A stretch of DNA of 64,000 bases, taken from Cordylochernes scorpioides. Its lineage: Eukaryota > Arthropoda > Arachnida > Pseudoscorpiones > Chernetidae. Positions 54,390 through 64,000 of this stretch are shown one piece after another (the stretch's first letter is position 1; each line of letters starts with the position of its first letter). Under the pieces are notes generated by a model that saw only the letters and a list, made by a program, of their open reading frames with translations, did not search any database and was not told the DNA's origin. Where the stretch lies: the NCBI GenBank assembly GCA_030710605.1, contig CP092875.1, positions 63,187,404 through 63,251,403 of the forward strand, given 5' to 3'. Made by a program: the position numbers and the translations under genes.

Positions 54390-56395
54390 ATATATTTATA
54401 TGAGGTACAATGAAGCTCATCATCTCTGAAAATAGACTATTGATCAATAGGCTTTATCAATTAAGGTTTTATCTTAAAATATATTGGCCAAAGAAATTTC
54501 CTAACAGTTCTTAAAGACTCCCGAAACTATTCAAAGTCTTCGATTTCCTAAATCTAAGAGATGTTTTCAACAGGCCATAAACACAAAAATCGGTGAAAAC
54601 CAAGTTTCGATCTGTAAGAGATGTACATAAAATAGATGCACGAAATGGCCATTTCCTCTTTTTATCGCCCGGGGAATGACGTGTTTAACCTGAGGTATGT
54701 ACTTGTTCAGCAACATAATGACTTACTTCGATACAAAATGGGAACCTGATGGTCAAATAATGGATTAAAGACAATCTATAGCAGACCCGCATATTCATAT
54801 TGAGCTCTAAGTCTACCTTCTTAAGCCAAGGTTTTCCATTAGAGTAGAAACCTGCATCGATTATAAGATCTTTGAGAAACATCCTTTGCACTCTTTAGCC
54901 CAGAATTGAGTAGTATTTTCTTTAGAATTAGTAAGTGTGGTAGGGTTGGTTGCTAGAATTGAATTATATTGACCTATGTTTCATTAGAAAAACACGTTTT
55001 TCATCTATCAGGCACATTTTATAAAGATAATTTCGACCGGTTTTATTGACATTAATATAGAGAGGCTTGGTAACTTGAATATTGTTATTTTGTGCATTTC
55101 CACACCAATATTGATTCTGATATCAAAGTTCATGGTATAAATTTCTCTCTTTAAACCATTTCCTTACTATAATTATTACGGCCAGTTCATGTGAATGAAT
55201 TTAGGAGAATATCCTATTTTTCCAAATTATCTTAAGCGTCATTTCTTATTCGACTGGTTTTTCAATCGTGTTTTAATATAAAGGATCATCATAGTTTATA
55301 TAAATTCCGATTACACCTATAAAACAAGCAATGTTAATCATAATAGGTATTTAACCTATGCCTTCACTGAAAATGGACCTTATTTATAAACATTCTTCTT
55401 TCACAAGGTGTCAACGCCCCTTCCCTCCGTTGAATTTATAGTTTGTATATATGCAAGTACTGCCAAGAGATTATCAATATTTATATAATGTAACAACGGC
55501 TATGTACAAGTGATAATCACAGACTATGGTTATAAAAATCTACATTTTATATAGAAATTTCGCCAGGCCCCTGATTGTCGAATTCTTAAAGCCATTAGGG
55601 GTTTTGTTCAAGGAACTGAAACACCATCTTCATTCCAAACTTTCTAAAATATTACAGAATCCTTTTATCTGTTGACTTTTCAGTTTCTATACTCAGGTTC
55701 AAGTTTTCAATGAAATCATGCATTTCAATCTCGATATCTTCATTTATTGACAGTCAGTTTTCCAGTCAGTTTATAGTCCAATTCTTCATATCATTCACGA
55801 ATTCCTTGTTTTTGACTTCCATTGTAGTTTAATCAAGGGGATTAATAACAAGGGGTTGTTCATTGCCTACCTTGAGCAGCAAGATTCTTCTCATTATTCT
55901 CTTTTTTTTGCCCTTTTTCGTCTTTCGTAATTCTTTGCCTAGAGCTTTATTCCATACACACCGTTGTCATACACACCTTTCAAACTATATTTTTCAAAAG
56001 AATACATTATCCAAAGTACTCGTTAATTTCTTCTAGATAAGAAAATCAATTATTAGAGTTTGTCTCGTGATCAGTAATTTTATTAACGATAATACCTCAT
56101 CCCAAAATAATAGACTATGTTAGAAATCCCATAAACTTCTATTCTCCTCTTTTGTATAGAAAACTCTATTATGTTAAGGTAAGAAAAGGCTATACCCTTA
56201 ACGGAGTAAATTAAGATGTTAAAAAAGTTTTAATAGGTTTTATGGGGTGTTTTATAATGTAAATAGACACATAAAGCCTTTTTTAAGGCATCCAGTCTTA
56301 CAATGGATTCTACGATGGGCTTCTACTAAGGCAAAAGAATGAAGAAGGAATAAAAATGGTTGAGTATAGGAATATAAAGGGGAATATATATAAAT
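54390..56395. other. AT-rich DNA, no gene recognised
   Basis: Two kilobases of mixed AT-rich sequence with short frames only. No repeat family from this window appears in it. It looks like intronic or intergenic host DNA. Confidence 0.45.
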
Positions 56396-56401
56396 ATGTA
56401 T

Positions 56402-56620
56402 TTAAATAATAAAAAGACATATATTGGATAGAAGAAAAGGATTTATTTGCTAATATTTTGGTTGGCTGATCCAACCTTTGTCAATGCATAACAGCGTATT
56501 TATTTTTTATTGTTATTGTGTCTTGACAAAGGATGATGTTCGGCCAACCGTAAAATTAGCAAATAAATCCTCTTTTTACACGCACAATCTAAAATGTGCA
56601 TTTTTATTATCTAAAGATTT
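56402..56620. repeat. Repeat family B, inverted dimer
   Basis: ATAATAAAAAGACATATATT, TTTGCTAATATTTTGGTTGG, CCAACCTTTGTCAATGC on the left. TCTTGACAAAGGATGATGTT, CGGCCAACCGTAAAATTAGC, CATTTTTATTATCTAAAG on the right. Confidence 0.75.
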
Positions 56621-56687
56621 GAATATGTATTAACATATTTGAAATATATATATATATATATATGGAAAATTTGCCGGGAGGAAATTG

Positions 56688-56780
56688 ATCCATAGAATCA
56701 TAGGGCCCCTCTCCTATAGATAGCGTCAGGGTTTGACGTTTATTCTGACGGCAGAGGCGCCCTATGCTTCTATGGATATG
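56688..56780. repeat. Small foldback of about 90 bp
   Basis: ATCCATAGAATCATAGGGCC and AGCGTCAGGGTTTGACG against CTGACGGCAGAGGCGCCCTA and TGCTTCTATGGAT. The arms are about 40 bp with few mismatches. Confidence 0.65.
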
Positions 56781-56794
56781 TATATATATATATA

Positions 56795-56957
56795 CAGTTA
56801 AACCTGTCTATAGCGCCCACCCCCCTTGGGTCTCACCAAAATAGGGTGCTATAGAGAGGGGGTGCTATAGATAGGTCACTCTTAACGTAAAATGTTTACA
56901 TTTTAATGTTTAAAATCTGGCGCTATTTAGAGAGGGTGCTATAGACAGGTTCAACTG
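56795..56957. mobile_element. Tc1-type MITE, 163 bp
   Basis: CAGTTAAACCTGTCTATAGC and GCTATAGACAGGTTCAACTG as inverted ends, with a TA duplication on both sides. The best preserved of the three copies in the window. Confidence 0.85.
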
Positions 56958-56969
56958 TATCTATATATA

Positions 56970-57680
56970 TATATGTAATGAGATGATGAGATTTCCAGTA
57001 GCTTTTGTAGAGATCCTGTCGGCTTCTGAAATAAGAGATCTCTTGTCGACTCACTGTAATAATTTGTTGAGTTTGATGTCGACTTGTAGTATCCTGTCGA
57101 CTACTGAAATAAGTTGAAGTTCTGGTAAGCCTTGTGTAGAGTTTTCCAGTACCTCTCTGCACCTTGGAAGACCTTTAAAAGTTCTCACAAGATACAGGCA
57201 GTCGTGGTCGAGGCAGAGTGGAAAGTTTGGGATGTCCCCACAAAAAACGAAGACACAATTGCACTAAGAAAGTTCCGTAACAGATAAAAGTTGAGCTAGG
57301 AGCGAACATGGAGATAGAAGAGTCCTTACGAGTCTACATGGTGAATGAGGAGGACCTTGGTGAAAACCGACGTGAGCTTCGCTGAGGGTGAACTAAACTC
57401 AACTGACTGAACTGTCAAGTCCCTGTAAAGTGATGTATTTATAGTTTAAAAGAGGGGGGGGGGGACCTTATGTGACAGGGACGTTTGAGAAAGGGCGCCT
57501 TTACCTGTCCAGGTGTGAGAGGGGTCTCTGCATTCCACCACATGTGACAGTGTGGGTGGCCTGTCGTGGGAATTGTGAATCTACCTGATTTATGACTTCA
57601 TCTTTAGACTCTGTTGTTTTGGCAATACTATGCTCGATCTCTGCTTTAGCTCAACTCTTAAATCTATTACAGATTTTATT
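56970..57680 (-). repeat. Dispersed LTR-like repeat, copy 2, with promoter
   Basis: Reverse-orientation homologue of 2089-2975. This copy lacks the family-G interruption and therefore shows the central part, with a TATA box and initiator (see 57404-57443). It includes a run of G's at 57452-57464. No coding region follows inside the window. Confidence 0.6.
57404..57443 (-). promoter_or_regulatory. TATA box plus TCAGT initiator
   Basis: Minus strand: TATAAATA at 57443-57436 and TCAGTCAGTT at 57410-57401, about 33 bases apart. TATA with a TCAGT initiator is the usual arthropod core promoter layout. Its place in a dispersed repeat suggests it drives, or once drove, a retroelement. Confidence 0.5.
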
Positions 57681-57699
57681 TATTTATCCACTTTGTACA

Positions 57700-60595
57700 A
57701 ATAACATTACATAGGTGATGCAATGACACAGATTAATCATGCGCATAATTATTTATAGATGTGTTTCTATATACAACATGGCAATCTTGTTATAAGTTAT
57801 CTACACAATATGAGGTTGTTGTTTTAAATTACCATAGATGGGCCCCGGGAGTGAAAGGGTTTATCCGGGTTTAGGCGGGTAAAGCCTCTCTAACACAGGT
57901 AAGTAATTAAAATTTCTTTTAATCAATTTAAACTGTGAGGGTTAAAAAGGGCTATAACAAGATGATATTTGTTGGATATATAAAAGTGAAATAAAAATGA
58001 CATTTTGTTTGATTAACAAAAAAGATGATTAAAATAAAATGATGTCATAAAAATTCACATTCTAAGAGAATATTGGTGGGCGTTGGACAGGGTTAGTAGT
58101 TAAAGAATAAGCAATTGTGAGATTTACACATGCAATCAAATACTTAGGGCCAGGTGCAAAGCGAGGATATGGACTTGAGCGTCTTCCTAGGCAATGTTTC
58201 ACCTGTGATCCTGTATAGGGTAACAGTGCTTTGTCACAATCGTAGTGTTATTGGGTTGAAAAGTTGTTGAAGAATATGTAATTGTTAGAAGTGCTCATGT
58301 AAACCAAATACTCAGATCCAGGTGCAAAGCGAGGATATAGACTTGAGCTGTCTTCCTTGGCAATGTTTCACTTGCGATCCTATATAAGGGTTACAGTGTT
58401 TTGTCACAATTTTAGGATTATTGGGTTAAAAGTTGTTGAAGAAAAGTTGCTTATTAATATGATTGAGAAAGGAGTGAAATAGAGCCATGCGATAAGTAGA
58501 ATTGTAGCGACAGTAGGTGATCTGACTTGACTCGAAATCAAAGGTTGAATGTGGTCCGCTAGAGCTGAAAAAAAAAGTTGAAAGTTGAAAAAAGTGAACG
58601 CTTTGTGTATGCGTTGGTGATTTGCTCTGCGGATGAAATGAAATAAACTCTTGAAGCTTGTTCAGACCAGAAGTTTGGATTTGTAAGTCTGGGGAACTGT
58701 GTTCAAGGCGTTTGTTGAATTACGAAATCAAAAAATAAATTGTCAAGCAGTGCTGTCGTTTTTCTACATTGACGTGACGCAATGACTGAAAAGATAGTGA
58801 TGAAAAATATAGGGGATTGGTTAAAGAATATGATTGTTGAAAACGATTGTTGTAGATGCCCGATAGTGGATGATAAACTTTGTCAGATAATAAAGGTATT
58901 TAAACAAAAATAATATAGTGAATAGAAATATAGAAATATGATTGCGGGTACAAAAAGTGTAAGTGGACAAAATTAAACCTGTAATATATAAAATATATAA
59001 TAAATAATAAAATAAAAATAATTTTTGAAACAATTAGATGTTTTACAATACTAAAATAATATCATGAAAAATAAAAGTAAATTTGATTAAAGGTTTTTTT
59101 TTTTTTTAAATGTTGGATTAAAAAATGTGTTTCTATAATTGAAAGGTAAGAATAAGAATAATTATTCAAGATTTTATACAAAATTTATATTATAATTGAA
59201 GGTTATTAATGATTGGATAAATTTTAAGTAGTGTAAAATTGAACAAAAATTGTCTCTTTTGACGAAAAGTTACAATTGTTGTGTGTAGATCATATCCCAT
59301 TGGTAAACATTGGTGTTTTTATGACTCTCTGAAACTGGGAATATGTGAAATGATCCCTTCGTTTGTCCACAAGGCTGGTATGTAGAGAATGATTTCTCTT
59401 TCGCGTTATAAAGTCTATATAAGACTTAACCAAATTGTTTTAATTGGGGTTATCAATTTAACATGTAAAATGTTTAATGTATGTTGTGTTGTGATATCTC
59501 GTTGGTGAGATTTGTGAGATTCTCGAGGAAATCTAAATGAGTAGTGTGACACATGTGTTCAAAATGGCGTCATGAAGCTAGCGGTCAAGAAGATCTGCCT
59601 TGAGGGGGAAGAGAGGGCATGTCCAAAGATATTCTCAAAAGATAGTTGTGACCAAGGGAGTGGCGTCAAAAAGGGCGTCCACTTCCTTTTTTTCACGGAA
59701 ATTCTATTTGTGGGGTGGTCACACGTGTGGGATGGCTTGCTATGTTTGAGATTTACTCGAAACTGACTTTCTCTCTCTCTCTCTTCTTTTGTTGAAGTTT
59801 GGCAATTTTCTGCTATAATTGAAAGATATGATTTTCTCGGTGTTTGTAGTTGTTGTGTTTCGCATTTAGTTTAGACTTAGAAAAAATGTTATTAGGTGAT
59901 GTCAGGTTTAGATGTGTGGTGAAAGTGCGACTTTCAACGTGTACACGCTTTGGGGTGAATTGTGGTGTCACAGGCGTGAAGGGCGTCTTTGGCCTGAAAA
60001 GTGAAAAGGTTTTGTGGTGTGGCACTGTGACACGAAGTGAGAAATGTGAATATAAAGGTGTCACGTGAAGTCTTAGTTTGGTACAAATCTAACCTGTTTC
60101 AACATGAATAACAAATTTAATAAAGTCATGGGTGGTTGTTGTATGAAACACATCGAGAGAATATTTGACTGTTAGTGGATGTGGCACGCTTAATGTGAAA
60201 TTATTTTATTGTGGCAATGATATAGAGCTAAGTGGCGCTCGAAATTGGATTTGTGTGTTAAGTCGCGCACTAAAAATTGTTGCTAATTGGAGAAAGTGAT
60301 GTGTGAGAGTGTTGTAACGTTTTTTTGAAAGAAATGTGTTGATGACCAACCATGCATGTAAAAGGAAAAGACGCGGGAGTGTATTTATCCTCGAATATTA
60401 ACGATTGTAATCGTTTTGGAAGGCTGTGATTAATTTATATTTAAAATTTGAATATACCTTTTAAATTGTTGATTATGGTAGCGTGAAAATGTTCCTTGTA
60501 AAAAGGCAATGTCGTGAGAGTTACAAATAATTTGAATTGGACGCTCACTTAAAATGGTGAACATTACCAAATTTTAAGAATTAATTAATTAACTT
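57700..60595. other. Mixed DNA without recognised gene; contains a 168-bp direct duplication
   Basis: GGTGCAAAGCGAGGATAT occurs at 58153 and 58321, together with GACTTGAGC, GGCAATGTTTCAC and TTGTTGAAGAA, giving two direct copies of about 168 bp (58090-58440). 59769-59785 is a CT microsatellite. 59850-60068 holds a 72-codon plus frame without recognisable domain. The G-rich, T-rich plus strand is uniform enough that one unrecognised repeat could fill much of it. Confidence 0.4.
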
Positions 60596-60599
60596 TATT

Positions 60600-60796
60600 A
60601 ACATCATGAAACGTGATATCCCAAACTCAGGGATATTTGCGCCAATACATTTCACTGCATTACAGCAATTCGGCTATATACAATCCTGTTCAATTCATTA
60701 TTTTACATAAATTAACTAAAGAAAATTGTCCAAAGAGAAAAACAAACAACAAAGCAAAACACACAGAGCAAGCATCGCAGTTCTTTTTTTTTTTTT
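60600..60796 (-). mobile_element. 3' untranslated region of the R1-like LINE
   Basis: Minus strand after the ORF2 stop: a run of A's, TGCGATGCTTGCTCTGTG, GAGTTTGGGATATCACGTTT and a TTAATTAATTAA-type end. The same end is found alone at 24264-24320, which confirms the family's 3' boundary. Confidence 0.7.
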
Positions 60797-63700
60797 CTAA
60801 GATTCCTTCTCTTTTTTCCAATTCAAGAGAAAGTTGTATATGTATTTACAAAATTGATCAAAATTTTTATACTTTTCTTTTTTGTCTACAAATTCATCAA
60901 GCTGTCCAATACGACCAAATCTATTTTCCCTAAAATCCCGGAAAATTGGGCACTCCAGAAGTAGATGTCTCGCGTCTTGAATTTCACCTCCGCAGAAGCA
61001 TCCTGGTTCCTTCACGGCGCCGATAGTTGCCAAAAATTTCCCAAAATTGCCATGATCTGTAATGAATTGGATATTATAAAATTTTGGACGGAAAAATCTT
61101 GGAATTCCTAATACGAAAAAGCTTCTGAAAATTGCATTAGTGTTCTCAAAAATTTCATTCATTTTTGCGTGTAAGAATGATTTGACTATACTTGGAGCAT
61201 GGGGTTCGTAAGTAATTAGATCTTCAATGGACATTTGAGCTAGATCAAATTTGATTATTCTGGATTCTATATAATCTGTTAGGAGTGGAATTTTTGCCAA
61301 GCTATGCACACAGTTTGATGAAGTGGTTTTGTATGCTCTAACTGCCCATAAAATGATCTGGTACTGCATGGAGTTCAGTTTTTGTTTACAACGATTGTTT
61401 AAATATTTGAACCAAATTTCAGAACCGTATGTAAGTACAGGCCTAATGATTGTTTTGAATAAAGTTAACCTCTTTTCAGTGTCTAAACCCCACATATTGC
61501 CACTTAGTGAACATAATAAATTTTTCATACGTCCTGCCTTACACAGAATATCATTAACATGCGGTGTAAAGTTAACTTTGTTTTTCCATTTGTGATTAGA
61601 AAATTTCATTCCCAGAACTTTTACTTGCTTGACCGGCATTATTATATTGTTATTAACCTTAATAGGTATTTTTTGTCTGTTATGTAGGTATAGCATATTA
61701 GTCTTCTCTGTACTGATCGTTAATTTATTTCTATTACACCATTGGATCACATAATTTAAGGTGTATTCACTTGCGGTTTTTAGTCCTTCAATAGTCTTAT
61801 TCCAGCAAATTATTGTAACGTCGTCTGCATAACATATAATATCTGCATTCATTGAATCAAAATTTATCAACAAATTATTTAGCAAAATATTCCATAGAAG
61901 TGGAGATAAAGGTCCACCCTGTGGACATCCTTTAGTTAGTTTCTTATAAAAAGTTTCTGATTCGTATGTAAATTTCACCTCCCTTTCATTATTCAAATAA
62001 GATTTTATGATCCGTATTAAATCTGAAGGAACATCATCATTATCCATTCTTTTTATAATAGCAGGCCACCATGCATTGTCGAATGCACCCGCAATATCTA
62101 TAGCTATCAAGGAAGTCAATTCTTTTTGTTTATGTTTCAATATAGTTTCTATAATTTTATCCATTCCAGTAATTGTTGATCTAGATTTCATAAAACCATG
62201 CTGCCTTGAGCTCATTAAATTATTCTCTAAATAATAGTTACTTAATTTATTTTTTATTATATTCTCAAATGTTTTAGATAGATTAGATGTCAATGATATA
62301 GGTCTATAACTTTTATTTATTTCATAATTCGTTTTGCCTGGTTTTGGAATTATTTTTAAGAATGATTTTTTCCATTCATCCGGATAATATCCCATTTCTA
62401 TACATTTATTGAATAATTTATGCAGAATTGGGATTATTTTTATTTTAGCCTGTCTAATCATATTGTTACTAATGTAATCAGGGCCCGGTGCTTTTTTAAT
62501 ATTTGTTTTTAAAATTGTTTCCTCTATTTCCTTAGATTCGATATAAACACTACTTTTATTTTTATATTTAGGCGTATAATTTCTAATCAAAATATGATCA
62601 TCTTTATCCAAACCTCCAATATCATCCTGAAATAGATCGTTCATTAAACTTTTTATTTTGTCGGTCTTTAAATGATCTGGTAAATTATCTATTAGTGGTA
62701 ATCCTAAATTTCTATTTTTCGATCTCAATGACTTGAATATCCTGTAAGCATTACCAAATGAGTTATTTGAATGACTTTCTTCTATAAAAATTCTCCAACT
62801 CGCTCTTTTTGCCTTTTGACTTTTATTTAAATATTTATTTCTCATTGATTTATAGGTCTTTTCAAGGACCTTTCCATGTCGGTAATACAAATTTCTAATA
62901 TAGTGAAAATCGTTTTTCATTTTCTCCAGCTTCCCATCCCACCAGTATGTATTTGTTTTATGATTTCCGCTTCTTGTCTTGACATTTAGTGACAGATAAG
63001 CTGCCTCTTCAATTATTTGTGTGAGAGTCTTTACAATGTTGTCAATATCTTTGATGTTTGACGCGTGGTTTATCATGGTGATAATATTATCTACGTCTTG
63101 TATTGCTATTTTTTCGGTAAATGTTTTCCAATCAGCATCTTTTTCTATAAATTTCCATGTTGAGTTTTGAACTGTCCTTTGCCTGTTAAAATTGTGATAA
63201 ATGTCAAAGGTTATTGCTACGTGATCTGAAATGTGCGTCAATATAGTCGTCTTCCAGTTTTGTACCAAACCTATTGATTTTTTGTTTGAAATCGTAAGAT
63301 CTATAAAGCTAGAATTTCGGCAGGTGGGTATCTTAAGATTATGAATAAATAGGTTATGTTCATCTATGATGGAGTGGAATTTGAAACCATTGGAGTTTGT
63401 TGTCGGATCAAACCAGACTGGGTGTCTAGAATTAAAGTCACCACATAGTATAATAGGTTGTTGATTGTAGGTCTCCAGAAGCTCTTGGATATATTTTCTA
63501 TGAGTGTCATTAAATCTATGTGGATGTATATAAAAGTTTGCGATAATAGTATTTGATTTTGCTGAATTTAAAGAAGTGGTTGTACAAAAGGAGTTTGTGA
63601 ATTTATTGATTTTATTAAATTTTAAACTCTTATTCATAAAGATCGTTGCAGTATAAATTTGTTCATCTGTCGTTGAATGCACTATTTGAGATTCCAAATC

Positions 63701-63856
63701 GAAAATTACATCTCTATCAATCAGATAAGGTTCCTGTATTAGGATGATATCTGGTGGGTTGTCTTTTATAGAAGCTTGAAGCTCATTCAGTGCCAAGATA
63801 CTTTTTCTTACATTTTGTTGTAAACATTTAATTCCTTTTCCCTGCATGATATTCAA
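60797..63856 (-). CDS. R1-like LINE ORF2: endonuclease and reverse transcriptase
   Basis: An uninterrupted 1019-codon protein that nicks target DNA and copies the element RNA there. Endonuclease, residues about 10-220: LQQNVRKS, QEPY at 41-44, GDFNSRH at 139-145, SDH at 210-212. Reverse transcriptase, about 440-720: KKAPGPD at 455, SYRPISLTS, AIDIAGAFD with catalytic D587, CPQGGPLSP at 644, YADD at 676-679. The C-terminal zinc knuckle is at 953-970 (CFCGGEIQDARHLLLECP). There is no RNase H, and the length matches R1-group ORF2s. The start at 63856 gives MNIMQGKGIKCLQQNVRK, close to the usual endonuclease start. ORF1 lies upstream, with about 35 bases between its stop and this ATG. All catalytic residues are present, so the copy may be competent. 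Confidence 0.93.
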   Translation of the reverse strand: MNIMQGKGIKCLQQNVRKSILALNELQASIKDNPPDIILIQEPYLIDRDVIFDLESQIVHSTTDEQIYTATIFMNKSLKFNKINKFTNSFCTTTSLNSAKSNTIIANFYIHPHRFNDTHRKYIQELLETYNQQPIILCGDFNSRHPVWFDPTTNSNGFKFHSIIDEHNLFIHNLKIPTCRNSSFIDLTISNKKSIGLVQNWKTTILTHISDHVAITFDIYHNFNRQRTVQNSTWKFIEKDADWKTFTEKIAIQDVDNIITMINHASNIKDIDNIVKTLTQIIEEAAYLSLNVKTRSGNHKTNTYWWDGKLEKMKNDFHYIRNLYYRHGKVLEKTYKSMRNKYLNKSQKAKRASWRIFIEESHSNNSFGNAYRIFKSLRSKNRNLGLPLIDNLPDHLKTDKIKSLMNDLFQDDIGGLDKDDHILIRNYTPKYKNKSSVYIESKEIEETILKTNIKKAPGPDYISNNMIRQAKIKIIPILHKLFNKCIEMGYYPDEWKKSFLKIIPKPGKTNYEINKSYRPISLTSNLSKTFENIIKNKLSNYYLENNLMSSRQHGFMKSRSTITGMDKIIETILKHKQKELTSLIAIDIAGAFDNAWWPAIIKRMDNDDVPSDLIRIIKSYLNNEREVKFTYESETFYKKLTKGCPQGGPLSPLLWNILLNNLLINFDSMNADIICYADDVTIICWNKTIEGLKTASEYTLNYVIQWCNRNKLTISTEKTNMLYLHNRQKIPIKVNNNIIMPVKQVKVLGMKFSNHKWKNKVNFTPHVNDILCKAGRMKNLLCSLSGNMWGLDTEKRLTLFKTIIRPVLTYGSEIWFKYLNNRCKQKLNSMQYQIILWAVRAYKTTSSNCVHSLAKIPLLTDYIESRIIKFDLAQMSIEDLITYEPHAPSIVKSFLHAKMNEIFENTNAIFRSFFVLGIPRFFRPKFYNIQFITDHGNFGKFLATIGAVKEPGCFCGGEIQDARHLLLECPIFRDFRENRFGRIGQLDEFVDKKEKYKNFDQFCKYIYNFLLNWKKEKES

Positions 63857-63891
63857 ACTAAATAAACAAAAATCTTAGCTGCGAAATTTGC

Positions 63892-63999
63892 CTAATTGTC
63901 GGTTGGATGATATCTCGTTCGTTGGATAATTCTGTCTATCTGTATTTTGTATAGAGGACAGTCCGAGGAATTAGCTCTATGATTCGGCGAGTTTCTAAA
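63892..63999 (-). CDS. R1-like LINE ORF1, C-terminal end (continues past the window)
   Basis: An open frame of 35 codons to TAG at 63892-63894, containing NHRANSSDCPLYKIQIDRI. It looks like the last zinc knuckle of an ORF1 gag-like protein (H-x-A-x3-x-C-P-x-Y). The rest of ORF1 is beyond base 64000. Its distance to ORF2 fits a two-ORF LINE. Confidence 0.6.
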   Translation of the reverse strand, partial: FRNSPNHRANSSDCPLYKIQIDRIIQRTRYHPTDN

Positions 64000-64000
64000 T

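Noticed and set aside
57841..57915. Possible exon ending in CACAG/GTAAGT
   Set aside because: A donor-like sequence alone; no open frame of recognisable content and no acceptor upstream.

Overview
This window is AT-rich, repeat-dense animal DNA, most likely from an arthropod or another invertebrate. The evidence is two exons of an alpha7-type nicotinic acetylcholine receptor gene with the classic exon sizes and splice sites, several mariner/Tc1 transposases, R1/Jockey/I-like LINEs, a young Ty3/gypsy element, tRNA-headed repeats, and a TATA plus TCAGT promoter pattern. No bacterial gene organisation is present. I cannot name the species.

Host gene: exon 2 (140 bp, minus strand, 15672-15811) and exon 4 (110 bp, plus strand, 48609-48718) of a cys-loop receptor subunit. 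They lie on opposite strands on the two sides of a 100-base run of N (32164-32263). Either the two sequence blocks were joined in the wrong relative orientation, or there was an inversion, or two receptor genes lie here. Most of the rest reads as intron or intergenic DNA filled with mobile elements.

Layout. 1-5 kb: AT-rich DNA, a 73-bp tandem array ending in a Helitron-like 3' terminus, and dispersed repeats. 5-15 kb: foldback repeats, a dead mariner, a 47-bp minisatellite with an exact 521-bp internal duplication, and a 32-bp minisatellite. 15-20 kb: receptor exon 2, then a nest of repeats with a head-to-head pair of tRNA-like genes inside a Tc1-type MITE. 20-30 kb: tandem and inverted repeats and LINE tails. 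28.5-32.2 kb: a mariner-like transposase remnant and the 5' part of a GC-richer LINE that runs into the N gap. 33-38 kb: foldback repeats, a 21-bp minisatellite and a 207-bp tandem repeat. 38.35-40.85 kb: a very young LTR retrotransposon lacking most of its pol. 41-46 kb: two 3' fragments of a LINE with RNase H. 48.6 kb: receptor exon 4. 50.6-52.9 kb: a DD37D mariner with one frameshift, followed by a LINE 3' fragment. 53-57.7 kb: a mariner remnant, foldbacks, a Tc1-type MITE and an LTR-like repeat with a promoter. 60.6-64 kb: an R1-like LINE with an intact 1019-codon ORF2 and the end of its ORF1 at the window edge.

The most unusual general features are (i) the same inverted-dimer (foldback) arrangement in at least six unrelated repeat families, and (ii) a shared small motif in four of those families: TGAYGA-like bases, a stem-loop, then CGAAA, resembling part of a hammerhead ribozyme core.
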